This document shows positions 36,076 to 47,253 of a stretch of 64,000 bases of DNA, piece by piece. Position 1 is the stretch's first letter. The number at the start of each line of letters is the position of its first letter. Location of the stretch: assembly GCA_038380435.1 (NCBI GenBank), contig JAWZYU010000013.1, positions 7,402,401-7,466,400 of the forward strand, given 5' to 3'. A model generated the notes under the pieces. That model saw nothing but the letters and a program-made list of their open reading frames with translations, ran no database searches and had not been told where the DNA came from. The position numbers were made by a program, and so were the translations under genes. This DNA comes from Ryuthela nishihirai (lineage: Eukaryota > Arthropoda > Arachnida > Araneae > Heptathelidae).

Positions 36076-38255
36076 TCAGTCACAACAGAAGGGCGAGAAA
36101 GCAGAGGCAGAAGGGACAAGTTGGAAGTGCATTCGCTGCAGCTTCAGATTGAGGTGGTTACCAAGTAGGGAGGTGATGGAGTAGTCAGTGGTTCTGATAG
36201 CATGAAGCTCCCAGAACAAAGCTTCTCTTTTGGCATTGTAGCAGGAGCAGTTGAGCAGAACATGAGATACAGTCTCAGGTGTGCTGCATGTGGCACAGTT
36301 GGGACTGTATGCTCTGCCAAGAGTGTGAAGTGTAGAGTTGCTGTAGAAGACTCCAACTCGGAGACGATGAAGAAGGGTCTCCTCAGATATGCGGAGATTA
36401 CCAAGGTTAGGAGCAATGAGAGAAGGGTCAACCAGGTACCTGAATGAGGAACAGCTGGAGTCCCTCTGCCACTGGGCAGGACAGTACTGGTTCATCAGTT
36501 GTGAGACAGAACTCTTGCAGTTGCTGAAAGAGAGAGGGTAATTAGTTACACACCTCTGACTCTCCAGCGCCTCCTTTGCGGTGTGATCAGTGAGCTCATT
36601 GCCAGGTATCCCTACATGGGTAGGGATCCACTGAAAATGAACTGTGATTCCATCAGAAGTGACTTTGGAGCAAGTCTCCATGATATTCTGGATGATGCAG
36701 GGGTCACAGCTCTTGCTGTCTCGCTTCTGGAGAACTTCCAAGGCTGACTTGGAGTCATAGAGGATGACAAAGTTGCCAGTTTCAAGGCTGAGGATGAAGA
36801 GTACAGCTTCAAGAATAGCATGAAGCTCTGCACAGGTGGAGGAAGTGAGATGCAGGAGATGGAAACCTCTGGCGATGCCTGTATCAGGGATGGCAAAGGC
36901 AGAGGCAGCATGTAGCTTCTCCTGGTCAATAGATCCATCGTGTAGACCTCAGTACATCTCTCATATCGCATGGTGACATAGGAGGTGGAGAGAAGCCTGA
37001 TGGCCACTGGATCTGAGTTGCTCTTTCGACCTAGAGAAGGGATAGTGACATTGATCATAAGATCACAGTTCCTCCAGGGTACAAGGTCAGGGAAGAGCAT
37101 ATTGCCAGCAGTGGAGCTGTCATGGATGACTCGGTCATAGAAGTCAGTGGCAAACATGGCGATAGCAGAGTCTGGCCTGTGTTTTAACTTCCTGAGAAGC
37201 TTGTGGTTAAAGTGGAGGGAATGGAGCCTCGAGAAATGACACAGTATATCTCTCTTCCAGTGAAGGCAGAAAGGCATGTCATCAGCCTCTGCAATGACAG
37301 ATGCATTAGGTGTGTTAGGGCAGAGTTCGAGACAGAACTGCAAAGATATAGTGTGGAGTGGCCAACTTGCTCAGCAGTGAAGCAGAGGCATTGCTCAGAA
37401 GGTGATCACTGTAGCTGACGCAAGAGAGAATCAAGTGCTGGTACAGGACCAGGAGGGTGTTGCAGGAACTTCCCCAGTGGGTACCAGCAAGGAAAGACAG
37501 TATATTTCTCTGTGCTGTGGCAACTGTCTTAAGATGCTGGATGTAAGGTACCCAGGTCAGCCTGTTGTTCACACCACACCAAGGAACTTACGCTGTTTGA
37601 CGACCTTGATGTGGTCTGGTCCAAGAATGAGACCGGGAAGTGGGCGGTAGGCATCTCTTTGTGAGAACCATGGCCACAGTCTTATCGGTGGAAAGAGTGA
37701 GGCTTAGGTTGTCCAAGAATTTGACAACCGTGGCCACAACTCATTTCATCTTGAGCTCAGCATAGGAGGGGTCCTGGCTAGGGAACCAGATGCAAATATT
37801 GTCCACATAGATGGAAATACCCACTCCAATCGAGTCGAGAGGGTAGGCCAGACAACAAAATATTTAGTAACATCGGGCTGAGGACACTCCCTTGAGGTAC
37901 TCCATTATTGAGACTGTGGGAGGCACTGAGCATGTTGCCGAGCTTCATGTGAACCATCCTGTTCGAGAGGTATGCCGAGATCCAGTGGATGATACTGCCT
38001 TTGAGGCTGAGATCATGGAGCCTGCAGAGAATATCCGAGTGGGACAGGGAGTTGAATGCCTTCTGAATGTCGAAGAAAATAGTGACTGTAGTCTGTCCCT
38101 CTGACAGCACCTGATCAGCAGCAGAGGTGAAGCCGATAAGATTATTGGATGTCCACCTTCCTTTGTGTAAACCGAGAAGCTGTCAGGGAGGAGGCTCTTG
38201 GACTCTAGATACCATTCTAGGCATCGAAGGAACCCCCAAAAGTTTTGCTGATGTG
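36076..38255 (-). mobile_element. RNase H-bearing LINE (I-like), degenerate
   Basis: Minus-strand reading: the reverse-transcriptase core at 38110-37778 has TIFFDIQKAFNSLSHSDIL and NNGVPQGSVLSPMLLNI. A frame change follows and the catalytic box reads YVDN, not YxDD, near 37820-37800. The thumb and connection are at 37572-37315 and 37343-36740. RNase H is at 36900-36560, with LYDSKSALEVLQK and FQWIPTHVGIPGNELTDHTA. A Cys-His block, NCATCSTPETVSHVLLNCSC, is at about 36290-36230. The order RT, RNase H, zinc-like end is that of I/R1 clades. The first ORF and the endonuclease are missing. At least three frame breaks and the catalytic substitution make it dead. Confidence 0.78.
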
Positions 38256-38257
38256 TG

Positions 38258-38326
38258 GGATTCAAATCCATCTCTTTGGATACATGCCAGAGTATTTTAC
38301 CATTGAACTAACAATGGCTCCATCTT
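38258..38326 (-). other. tRNA-like sequence (SINE head or tRNA pseudogene)
   Basis: On the minus strand, TTAGTTCAATGGTAAAATAC resembles an A box and GGATTTGAATCCC a B box, about 35 bases apart. The acceptor stem does not pair, so it is not a functional tRNA. It abuts the I-like LINE remnant. Confidence 0.4.
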
Positions 38327-38771
38327 TTTCACCACTAATATGACTTATCACTCTTTCTGTGATTTCAGTGCCATCTATGATCTGGGATGACAACTATTTC
38401 TTTTTATGCTATTGTGAGTTTTTAATTAATAGTATTACATTGTGGTTAAACTTGACTTATAATTAAGGCTGTCATACTTCTCAATTAAAATTTATATATA
38501 GTTTTCCAGCCCTTAACAAAGATTTAAGTGAATCTTACTACCCATTCAGCAAACAAATTTTAATAATCAAAGTTTACTATACTTTAAAAACACTTTAACT
38601 TTTAGAGCTGATGAAATTTAAACAATAACTTTAATGTGAAGGAAAATTCATTCAAGGACTATTTTCTGTAACAATGATTTTGCCAACCAATGAATGATAT
38701 TTTTGACTTACAAACAGCAAATCAGGGAATCAGAAGTGTTTCCACAAATAGTTAAGACAACAACTGGTGAG

Positions 38772-39181
38772 AGCCTTCTGTAACATATATACACAGTTGT
38801 ATCAGAATAACACGACCACTTACCATACATATACTATGGTAGGTGGTCATATTATTCTGATATGACCAGGTATATGTAGTTTTGTATATTACAATGGATT
38901 TTTCATAGCCTGCTGCAACATATATATACACAGTCGTATCAGAATAATATGACCACCTACCACACATATACTATGGTAGGTGTCATATTATTCTGATACG
39001 ACCATGTATATGCAGTTTTGTATATTACAATGGATTTTTTATAGCCTTCTGTAACATATGTATACACAGTCTTATCAGAATAATATGACCACCTACCATA
39101 CATATACTATGGTAGGTGGTCATATTATTCTGATACGACTGTGTATATGCAGTTTTATATATTACAGTGGATTTCTTGTAG
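38772..39181. repeat. triple tandem array of long palindromes
   Basis: Three units of 135-138 bp (38772, 38907 and 39043). Each unit starts AGCC(T)TCTGTAACATAT and contains an inverted repeat of about 30 bases per arm: TCAGAATAATATGACCACC...GGTGGTCATATTATTCTGA around a centre TACATATACTA. The third unit pairs best (about 39065-39143). The arms resemble a Tc1-type terminal repeat (ATAATATGACCACC), so each unit may be a tiny MITE. Confidence 0.85.
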
Positions 39182-39501
39182 TTCACAGAGCTCTAAAATA
39201 TAAACACAGTTATTTGTAAAGGTGTTGCCAGACTTTTGGAAGTAACTATATAATGATCAACAACAACACAACATATTGCTCAGTTTTCATTCTGTTTCTT
39301 AATTTTGGTAAGCAAATTTTTGTTTGGATGATCTTCTTTCATACTTATTATTGGGGGGTTAATCTTTATAAGTGCATCTTAATTTATATTAACATTCTAC
39401 TTTTTTATTTTAAGGTGAAAAATAATTGATTGTTATTTAGAAATATGACTCTTAAAATTAATTGCTCCATACATAATAAATTAAAGACTACTAAAACCTA
39501 C

Positions 39502-39567
39502 ATGTCATTATATGATCCGTTGCCCTTTGAAAGACAATCTTTAGCTCTTCCAGTTCACTGATGTGAT
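39502..39567 (-). CDS. SART3: SART3-like exon B
   Basis: A 66-bp exon on the minus strand between acceptor TTTTATTTTCAG and donor GTAGGT. With the G left by exon A it reads DHISELEELKIVFQRATDHIMT and leaves one T. SART3 has ELEELRAAFTRALEYL at the same place, so the ELEEL...F.RA pattern and its position after the YLRRR segment are both right. The length fits the phases exactly (2 + 63 + 1). It would be missed by ORF-length criteria. Neighbours are a palindrome array on one side and AT-rich intron on the other. Confidence 0.83.
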
Positions 39568-39569
39568 CT

Positions 39570-40145
39570 GAAAATAAAATTTCCAGAATTATTTCACAAC
39601 TCTTTGAGATAATACAGTGCAAAAAAGGTAATAAAATTAAATTCTATATCACAGGCATTCTTTAAAAAGAGGACAATTTATTTTACAACTGGAATAGAGG
39701 TTGTCCACCCCCTTACACATATAGTGTGATTGTAAAGAAATTTGGCCACTTCAAAGTTAGGTATCTTGAAAATGGTTGTTTGTGCATGTATGAAATTTTT
39801 CAGGTAAATTATGAAAATCATGCATTCAGAGATTAATAGTTTCTGGTTTTGACTACCACAGATGTTAGTGTTGCCAAATTTGCATGGTGGTTTAGAATAG
39901 GATATATATATCAGATTGTTCACTTTTCCCTGTACATTCATGATGTTAATGACAGAAAAAAATCAAAGTGGGTAAAATACAGGTTCCATTGGCACTAGGT
40001 GTGTATTGCTGTATATATAGGATTTGTCATGAACATGTTTCATCTAAGATCTTCATGATCTCATGAAAAATTTTGAGGAAACTGTATATCACAATTGCTG
40101 AGGTCTATTAGGTCATTATAGAAGATGAAAGCACAAATGAAAAAT
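39570..40145. other. AT-rich intron upstream of exon B, nothing recognised
   Basis: Apart from the acceptor region of exon B, no feature stands out. Confidence 0.5.
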
Positions 40146-40148
40146 AAA

Positions 40149-40432
40149 TAAATTAAAAATTCTAAAAAATACCTATCTTCCTATATAGGCCATAAAAAGT
40201 AGAAAATAAACCTAAAGCATATCAATGGTGCAACAGTCACCGAGTTGATATTCACTTCAAAGGAAGATAAGGGGGGCGATTTACCTACACAACAAAGATT
40301 GCAAGTGACCTATCTTCTTTTGAAGTGAAAATGAACTCAATGACTGATTACATCACTGAAATGCTTTAGGTTTATTTTCTACTTTTTAGGGTCCATATAG
40401 GAAGATGGGCATTTTAAAAAGTTTTTAATTTA
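40149..40432. repeat. long imperfect hairpin (about 130-bp arms)
   Basis: Left-arm words ATCTTCCTATATAGG, AAGTAGAAAATAAACCTAAA, GCAT and TTCACTTCAAAGGAAGATA recur inverted on the right (AAGTAGAAAATAAACCTAAA is exact, read on the minus strand from 40360-40390). The loop is short, so the whole is close to a palindrome. It is probably a MITE. Confidence 0.75.
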
Positions 40433-40559
40433 CAACTTTTTTTGTCACTAAAAATACCTAGCTTCAGAACATATTTGATATATAACTCATAAACATCGAC
40501 CACATTTTTCCCCTCTCTTTTCGGGTTGTGTTTGAAGTAGCCCATGCTATTGAAGATGA

Positions 40560-41340
40560 AACAAGCTTTAATTTGAGACATGAATTGTTATAGTCTAACA
40601 CTGCCAAATTCCCCCCTCTTACAATGGGGAGGGGGAATAGTGAGTGCAAAATTCAAAATAGTTTATAACAGTCATCATATGAGCTTTCATTTAACACCTA
40701 ATTCATAAATATAGGCTTTAGCATTCGGAAGACATAGTAGAACAACTTTCACATTTCCTGTTTTTTAGGAGAGAAGAAAGCATGGGGGAGGTCAATTTTT
40801 AATAGCCTATGACATTCCTCACATCAGAAACTTTCATTTGACATATAGATGTTACTTATGGCATTTGTGTTTTGGAGATATAGCAGAAGAATATTTTTAA
40901 TATTTCCCCTTGTTTAGGGGGAAGGAAACATGGGGGTGATAAAAAAATTTTATAGCCTATGATACTCCCCACATCAGAAGCTTTCATTTGGCACATAGCC
41001 TGTTACTTTTGGAATTTGTGTTCTAGAGATATATCAGAAGGTTTTTCATATTTTCCTGTTTTTAAGGGAGAAGAATGAATTGGGGGGGGGGGGGGGTTAT
41101 ATATATCCTATGACATTTCCCATGTCACAAACTTTTATTTGATGTATAGCTGGTTACTTTTGGCATTCATGTTCTGGAGATGGAGCAGAAGAATATTTTT
41201 CATATTTTCCCCTTTTTCAGGGAGAAGAAAAAATGGGGGGTCAATTTTTCATAGTCTGAAATTCCCTGTGTCACAAGCTTTCATTTGACACATAGCTTGT
41301 TACTTTCTGCACTATCATTCAGGAAATGCAGAAGACAATT
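40560..41340 (+). repeat. ~150-bp satellite, about five to six units
   Basis: The landmark CTTTCATTTG (or one-base variants) occurs at 40566, 40684, 40831, 40981, 41132 and 41278, giving periods of about 118, 147, 150, 151 and 146. Each unit also has TAGCCTATGA, CATAG.TGTTACTT, GGAGATATAGCAGAAG and a GGGAGAAGAA stretch before a G run. One G run reaches 15 (41082-41096). Confidence 0.82.
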
Positions 41341-41690
41341 GTTTCAATTCATTTTAATTCAAGCATCTATTATTGTATTCAAATTCAATAATAAGAGATG
41401 CTTGAATTACTAATTTTATTAATAAAATACAAAGCAACAACTATTGCATTAAATTCTCCATCTGAACACATTTTTTCTAAAACAATTTCAAAACTATTTT
41501 TGTTCAGATGGAAAACACAATGGCATAAAAAGGTTATTCTGCTCATTGGCATGAGCTAAAATGGCATTTTCAAAACCACTAGCCCCAGATACATTTTTGG
41601 TTATGCAACATCACTGCTGTATGTTATAGCTAGCAAAGTGACAATTGCTGTGATTCCTTGAAAACAACTGCGTTCTGACCCCTGTGCTTA
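41341..41690. other. intron; short inverted repeat only
   Basis: Contains an imperfect inverted pair around TTCAAGCATCTATTATTG and ATAATAAGAGATGCTTGAA (41350-41410). No genes are seen. Confidence 0.5.
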
Positions 41691-41691
41691 G

Positions 41692-42066
41692 CTTGGGTTG
41701 TTTTACCTCTTAGTAGCACTTTTTTTGCACACAATGGGTTAAATGGTCCAGTTACAAGGACCCCAAAGGCTCAGAGAAGGTTGGGGTAGGGGATCCACTG
41801 GACAGCTAATAGGAGACAGCTAGTTGTCCCGTCAAGTCCATCCAGCATGTTCTTTAATGTGCACAGAGTATGGCTCTCCCGCAAATAGATCATGGCTTAA
41901 TGTCCCATCCGATGGATGAGAGCCTTTCCAAGTGCATTAATATCCCTTACTGACTGAGGGCAGAGCAGGGAGTTTTGTGAAGGTAAATCTCAATCTGGTC
42001 CAGGCAGGATTCTAAACTTGGGAACTGCAGATTATGAGCCTGGCATGTTATTGACTGAGCCACCCC
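41692..42066 (-). repeat. SINE family A, full copy
   Basis: Minus-strand copy recognised by GGTTGTTTTACCTCT at the left and GGGAACTGCAGATTATGAGC...TGACTGAGCCACC at the right. The B box region is mutated (TTCTAAACTTGG), so its promoter is probably dead. Confidence 0.78.
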
Positions 42067-42334
42067 CCATCTGTGTTTAGCATGCAGATTTAAATTGCTT
42101 ATGAGTGTTCAAACAATCTGAATTTCACACCATTAAACATTGGTATTTATATTTATTTTATTACATGTTCAGGTACATTGGATTTTATCTTCATTATTAG
42201 TGCCTCTCAATAAAGGAAATTTTTGAAGTAAATATGTGTATTTTTGAAAAACCATATCTTCTTTTTTCATTTCATGCATATTTTATTAAACTACAATATA
42301 AATAATTTGTTAAAGCCATCTGATTGCCATTTCT

Positions 42335-43516
42335 TAGAAGCACTATGTGGTATTGTCAATTTTTTTTTCCATGTTAACATTATTCTTTACAGAAACAATC
42401 CCTAGATTTAATCTCACAAGTTTGATTTGAACTATCATCAAGAAATTTTTCCTTCAAGTTTCCAAAATCTCCTGAAAACTAACAAAAAACTGCTACTTTT
42501 AAAAACAGAAGATTTTGGAAGCAATTACGAAGTATGTACCTCTGTTTTTTTTCCCCATTTTACACTCTTTTCTGCCTTAAACCTATTTCACTATTCCTAG
42601 AATTATTTTTATCATTTATATCATTTATCTCAGCATTCTATGCATCTCTCCTGCTCGTCAAATCTAAACTATAACTAAAAAAAATAGCCAAAGCTTCTTG
42701 AAGCCCCTTCTTCATAGCCAAAGTTTCTTGAAGGCTGGCTACAATGCACAGCATCATGGGAGAGGAGGAAGTAGGAGGTAGGAGAGGAGGAAGCTCTCCA
42801 CATATTGGATATACTGCATTCATAAAAGTAGTATTTTACTTTTTTTTATAATTAAATCTTAGTTTCATTTGTGTAGATTTACTTTATTTCCATAAATTAT
42901 TTCCATATATGATCTTTCAGTTGATCAATTATTACTTATTTCTTGGTCATATTAAAATCAATATATTTTTTAATTTTATTAAATATTTTATTTTCATAAA
43001 ATTTGGAATTAAATTCTGTTTAATTTGGTATATAATATGACCTTTTTCAGTTCATTGGTGATTTTTTTTTTAAATTCTACAACTGACTTGTTTAAATGAC
43101 TCAGCACAATTGGCAAAAAACCTAGACTTTTCTTAAAGTATGGTAGCGAGATAAAAATGACAAAAACGAAGTAATTTTCTTACTTCAAGCAAAATTTCTT
43201 TTTCTGCTATTCAGAAATAAATAGTCCTATTATTCATGTGCATTATAATTATTTCAATTTTTTTAAAATAAATTTTTATTTGCATTGCCAGATGCATTTT
43301 TTACTACATGCCTCTATAAAAGTTTTATTAAAATAAAATTAATAGTCTTTTTTGTAAAATATGTTATTTTTGGCATACAACATACCATAATTCCTTTCAT
43401 TAATCACTTGGCAAAAAAGTTCTAAAGCTAATTTTTTTTGGGGCTGATCATATGGAAAAAATAGCTGGGCCTCTCTCTGGATGCAAACCAATTTTTCAGG
43501 TTGAACCCTGGAAGAG
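42335..43516. mobile_element. piggyBac-like element, second copy, 5'-truncated
   Basis: Collinear with 11070-12959 but shorter. Shared blocks are TCACAAGTTTGATTTGAACT, CTGCTA.TTTTAAAAA, GATTTTGGAAG, ACTCAGCACAATTGGC, GCATTGCCAGATGCATTTTT and a terminal CTGGAAGAG followed by TTAA at 43517-43520. The internal ~1 kb containing the duplicated 230-bp unit is absent. No left terminal repeat is visible. Confidence 0.65.
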
Positions 43517-45209
43517 TTAAGACATTGAACTCAATTTGAAATTCTTACATTGGTATTGGCTAAATCAGACTTTTCTACATGTTTATTTTCTGTTCATTAA
43601 TGAATGCAATTTAGTTTGAAACAATACTACAGGCATCCATGTTAAAATCAATTTAAATACAGTGGCCAGAAAGTAAAAACCCTTACAAAAAGAATCAAGA
43701 AAATGGAAAATGTAACAAGAAGTTACAACTATTGCAGAATTACCACAGACAATTTAAATTGCACATGACAAACAATTGTGGCCATAGTTCTGGCCCACAC
43801 AATATCTAGTAGTGAAGTTTTGAGTCATACCTGACATGAAATGTATAATCTGCAGGTAAGTTTTGCAGAATTCTATTGCAAGCCAATTAAAGTCCTTTTT
43901 TGCATCATAAACCCATCTCATTCTAGATATATCCCTACACACAAAGGCACACTGTTCTTAACTCTATTCAATAATCTACAATTCTATATGTGAACAAAAT
44001 AGCAAAATCAACAAAATCTCTCTCAATATCTCTCTCAACTTTTGTTTTTGATTATCTCTAGAACATTGAATAATTCTTCATCTGACCTTTTCATTATTGC
44101 CAAAATTAAACCACCTAATTCCCAAATGATGTATAAGAATATAGAATAAAAAATCAGGTTCCCATTACCTTGCTTACAAAAACCCAAGCCAAACTACTAT
44201 AGCAAACCTTAGAGAAGGTCAAACTTTTACATACCAAAGTTTCAAGGTGCATTTAGCTATATCCTCACTAACTATAGACTTAAAAGTTGTACCTATTCTC
44301 CTATTTACCTTAGGTAGCCATTTATGGATCTGTTGCACAACTTCTAAGACAATTAAAATGATAAATTTGATCAAGAGTACAACCATTCAAAAGAATTGGA
44401 GCATTACACTTCTCTCCAATTTATGTAACTTTGGTTGTTTTTCTATTTATGAGCAAACCTACCATATTAGAAGTACCATCAATAGCCCAGTGAAAGAGCA
44501 ACACTTCATCAACATGATTTATGAAAAGAGTCAAATCATCAGTATAAATCAAGTTAGATATTTTCAGATTTCTAAACTACCTAAGGCACCTTGCAATACT
44601 TTGCTCAAACATAATTAATCACTAAAGAGATAAAAAGGTGACAAAAGAGAATTGTGTATTACTCTAGTTGTAATGCTGAACTTAGCCATTTATTATTAGC
44701 TCCCTGTAATGATAGTGTTAAGCCTAGTAGGGTATTAATTCAGTTTGTCCCTGCACTCTTTCAGTATTAAGTTGCATTACCTTATCACTCAAATGACTTT
44801 GCCTCTTATGTTCCATTTTACCTAAAACAGTACAGAGCAGTAAAACAGTTGGTTTCAAGAATAGCCTATTTAAAATGGGCCCCACTGATCCTAAACCTCA
44901 TTAGTAAACCAAATCACGATTTTTACAATAAGCGAGTAACCTATCATGATAAGCTCTGGTCATCTGAGGGTCTTTCAGAGCTTCAGCAGTAGAAGTAATT
45001 CTTTAACCTTTGCACATTTTAAAGCTTCAGTTGCAAGAAACTCTTAACAAGGAAAGAGTCAAACTCAATTTCAGCTCCCCTATATGACCTAGTGTTCCTA
45101 ACAGAGCTAACACACTTGCTGTTAATTAAAACAATCAATCATATTCTTAAACAACCCATCAGGTGAAACCCATCTGAATTTATCAATATGCAGGTGTTGG
45201 GGTATAAAA

Positions 45210-45483
45210 ATAATGCTTTTTTGCCAGTTAGATTTATTAATACATATATATAAATATGTTAGGCAATGAAATGTGCTAGTTATGTGATTTTAGAAGCCGA
45301 GTGCTTTTAACTGTGCTCAGCAGTCATCATTAGGGTGGTGCAAAGTTCCTTGGGGAAGCAGCTAATTGGTGAAACATTATATAGAAAAAAGCAATATATT
45401 TTTCTTGAAGGCATTTTCAGTTGAAAAAAGTCCTGCAGCAGCAAAAGTTTCAGCATGAATCTAACAGGCAAAAAAGCATTATT
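45210..45483. mobile_element. MITE inserted in the old LINE
   Basis: Inverted 26-bp ends: AATAATGCTTTTTTGCCAGT at the left and, read on the minus strand at the right, AATAATGCTTTTTTGCCTGT, one mismatch. The interior is 220 bp without a frame. LINE sequence ends before it (about 45190) and resumes after it (about 45645). Confidence 0.72.
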
Positions 45484-45634
45484 CTTTCTTATAAGTTAAT
45501 AATGATGCCATGAAATTGTTGCTTGACATATCACTTGCAAAAGTTTCAGCATGAATCTAACAGTCAAAAAAGCATTATTCTTTCTTATAAGTTAATAATG
45601 ATGCCATGAAATTGTTGCTTGACATATCACTTGC
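45441..45634 (+). repeat. 96-bp tandem duplication at the MITE's right end
   Basis: GCAAAAGTTTCAGCATGAAT starts at 45441 and again at 45537; the two units are nearly identical through GACATATCACTTGC. The first unit includes the MITE's right terminal repeat, so a second right terminus was created. Confidence 0.88.
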
Positions 45635-46364
45635 TTCTCTATTGGTGTTTGAAGTGTTAGGATTCTCAGACCATTAAGTTTACTTATCTACAGGGAATGT
45701 TCCTCACTGCTATTGCAACTAACAGGGTCAGCACTATTGCTCATGTGAGTGGCAACCACACTGGCAAAGTATTTTTTAATGGTGTCAATTTGCCAATAAA
45801 TTAATGGCCACAGCTACAATAAGGTTGAGTGGAGTAAGTACTACCTATTTTTTAACAAGATGATCTTCAGTTACTTTATAAAATGAAATTAACTTTAGCT
45901 AAATGTAATAGCTAAGAGCTGATGTCCAAGTTTGCTCTGGGCAGAAAGTTGCAATGGCAGCAGATGTCCAACTTTGCACCATGTGACAAAATAGCTAACA
46001 CAACACCTGGCAACACCAATGCTAAAAGGACCTATCACTCCTGTTCAAATATCAAAGTCAATACCAATTTACTCAAAGAAGTCATCCAGTACAAGAACAA
46101 TATCTTCTTTCTTGATAAATTCCAAATATTTTAAAGTTGAAAACCCACATATTCATTCTCATCAGAGATCTTGATGGAGTTGTAACAACAGATAACTTAG
46201 TCCTTAATCTCTATTTTGAATTTAATGATGAGAAAGCTTTCATTAATATCATCATATCCTAAAAGAACATCACTAAAAACCTGCAGCCAGAAATACTGCT
46301 TTATTATCTCTACCTGAAACCAGAAATTTAAAGTCATTTTTTAGTATCAGATCTTTATCTGTCC

Positions 46365-46770
46365 ACTGGTATCTAGATATAATATGGAATTTACATGTGT
46401 GCATCAAGAGACTAATCTGTATTGAGTCCTCACATTTCAGGTAGCTGTGAAAGGAAAATGGCTAGTACTATTTTTAAAATGCTATGTTATTGAGAAATGT
46501 AGCACTAACAATATCAACAGCTCCTAATTGTAAGCATGGGTGCAATGAACTGTTCAACTAGAGGATCACTGGTATCCAGATATAATATGGAATTTACATG
46601 TGTGCATCAAGAGACTAATCTGTATTGAGTCCTCACATTTCAGGTAGCTGTGAAAGGAAAATGGCTAGTACTATTTTTAAAATGCTATGTTATTGAGAAA
46701 TGTAGCACTAACAATATCAACAGCTCCTAATTGTAAGCATGGGTGCAATGAACTGTTCAACTAGAGGATT
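46365..46770 (+). repeat. 203-bp tandem duplication
   Basis: ACTGGTATCTAGATATAATA (46365) recurs as ACTGGTATCCAGATATAATA (46568), and the units stay almost identical to AACTAGAGGAT. This is much less diverged than the LINE around it, so it is a recent event in an old copy. Confidence 0.9.
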
Positions 46771-47149
46771 AAGTGATCATAATGGTAAGTAAGAACATGA
46801 GACAACAAACAGAATCTTTACCCAATGTGAACAGATTTCCAAACTGGATATACAAGAAAGGAAAAAAACTTCAATTATTAAATTAAAAATACATAACATG
46901 CTATGCTTTAAACTATGTTTTTTAAATAAAGAAAACTAGGAATCTGTCCATCTTTCAGTACATTTCAGGTCCTAAATAGACTGTCAGATTTTAGCAATAA
47001 CCAAAATTGAAGCGTAAATAAGTATGAAATAAGTCTCATCACTCAACAATAACACTGTATGTGTTTGTTCAGCCCTAGCTATAGAACCTCAAAATCCTGT
47101 TAATATGCACAGGTTGCAAGTTTGACTGCCATCTCTAACTTTAAATAGG

Positions 47150-47253
47150 ACTTTATATAGCCTAATTGTAGTCTTTAGGTGTAAATGCCTATTTCCCACA
47201 TTCTCTATAGATTCTTAGAAGTCCCAGCAGCAATTCCTATTATTTATCTCTAC
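47150..47253 (-). mobile_element. RTE-like LINE fragment, left of the inserted transposon
   Basis: TAGTCTTTAGGTGTAAATGC, CCTATTTCCCACATTCTC and GATTCTTAGAAGTCCCAGCA match the post-RT region of the LINE on the minus strand. The match continues at 49046-49130, beyond the transposon. Confidence 0.7.

Larger units (their letters stand above)
43750..46565 (-). mobile_element. RTE-like LINE, very old copy
   Basis: Order and wording follow the younger minus-strand copies. The C-terminal region is at 43980-44240. The reverse-transcriptase side is at 44240-44620. 44700-45180 corresponds to the linker and distal endonuclease (CCTATCATGATAAGCTC, AACTCTTAACAAGGA, TCAGCTCCCCTATATGACCT). The endonuclease N-terminal side is at 45650-46560. 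No frame of useful length survives. Insertions include a MITE at 45210-45483 and a duplicated segment at 46365-46770. Confidence 0.7.

Noticed and set aside
43754..43942. Short ORFs in 43.7-44.6 kb resembling coding sequence
   Set aside because: They are fragments or antisense of the very old RTE copy.
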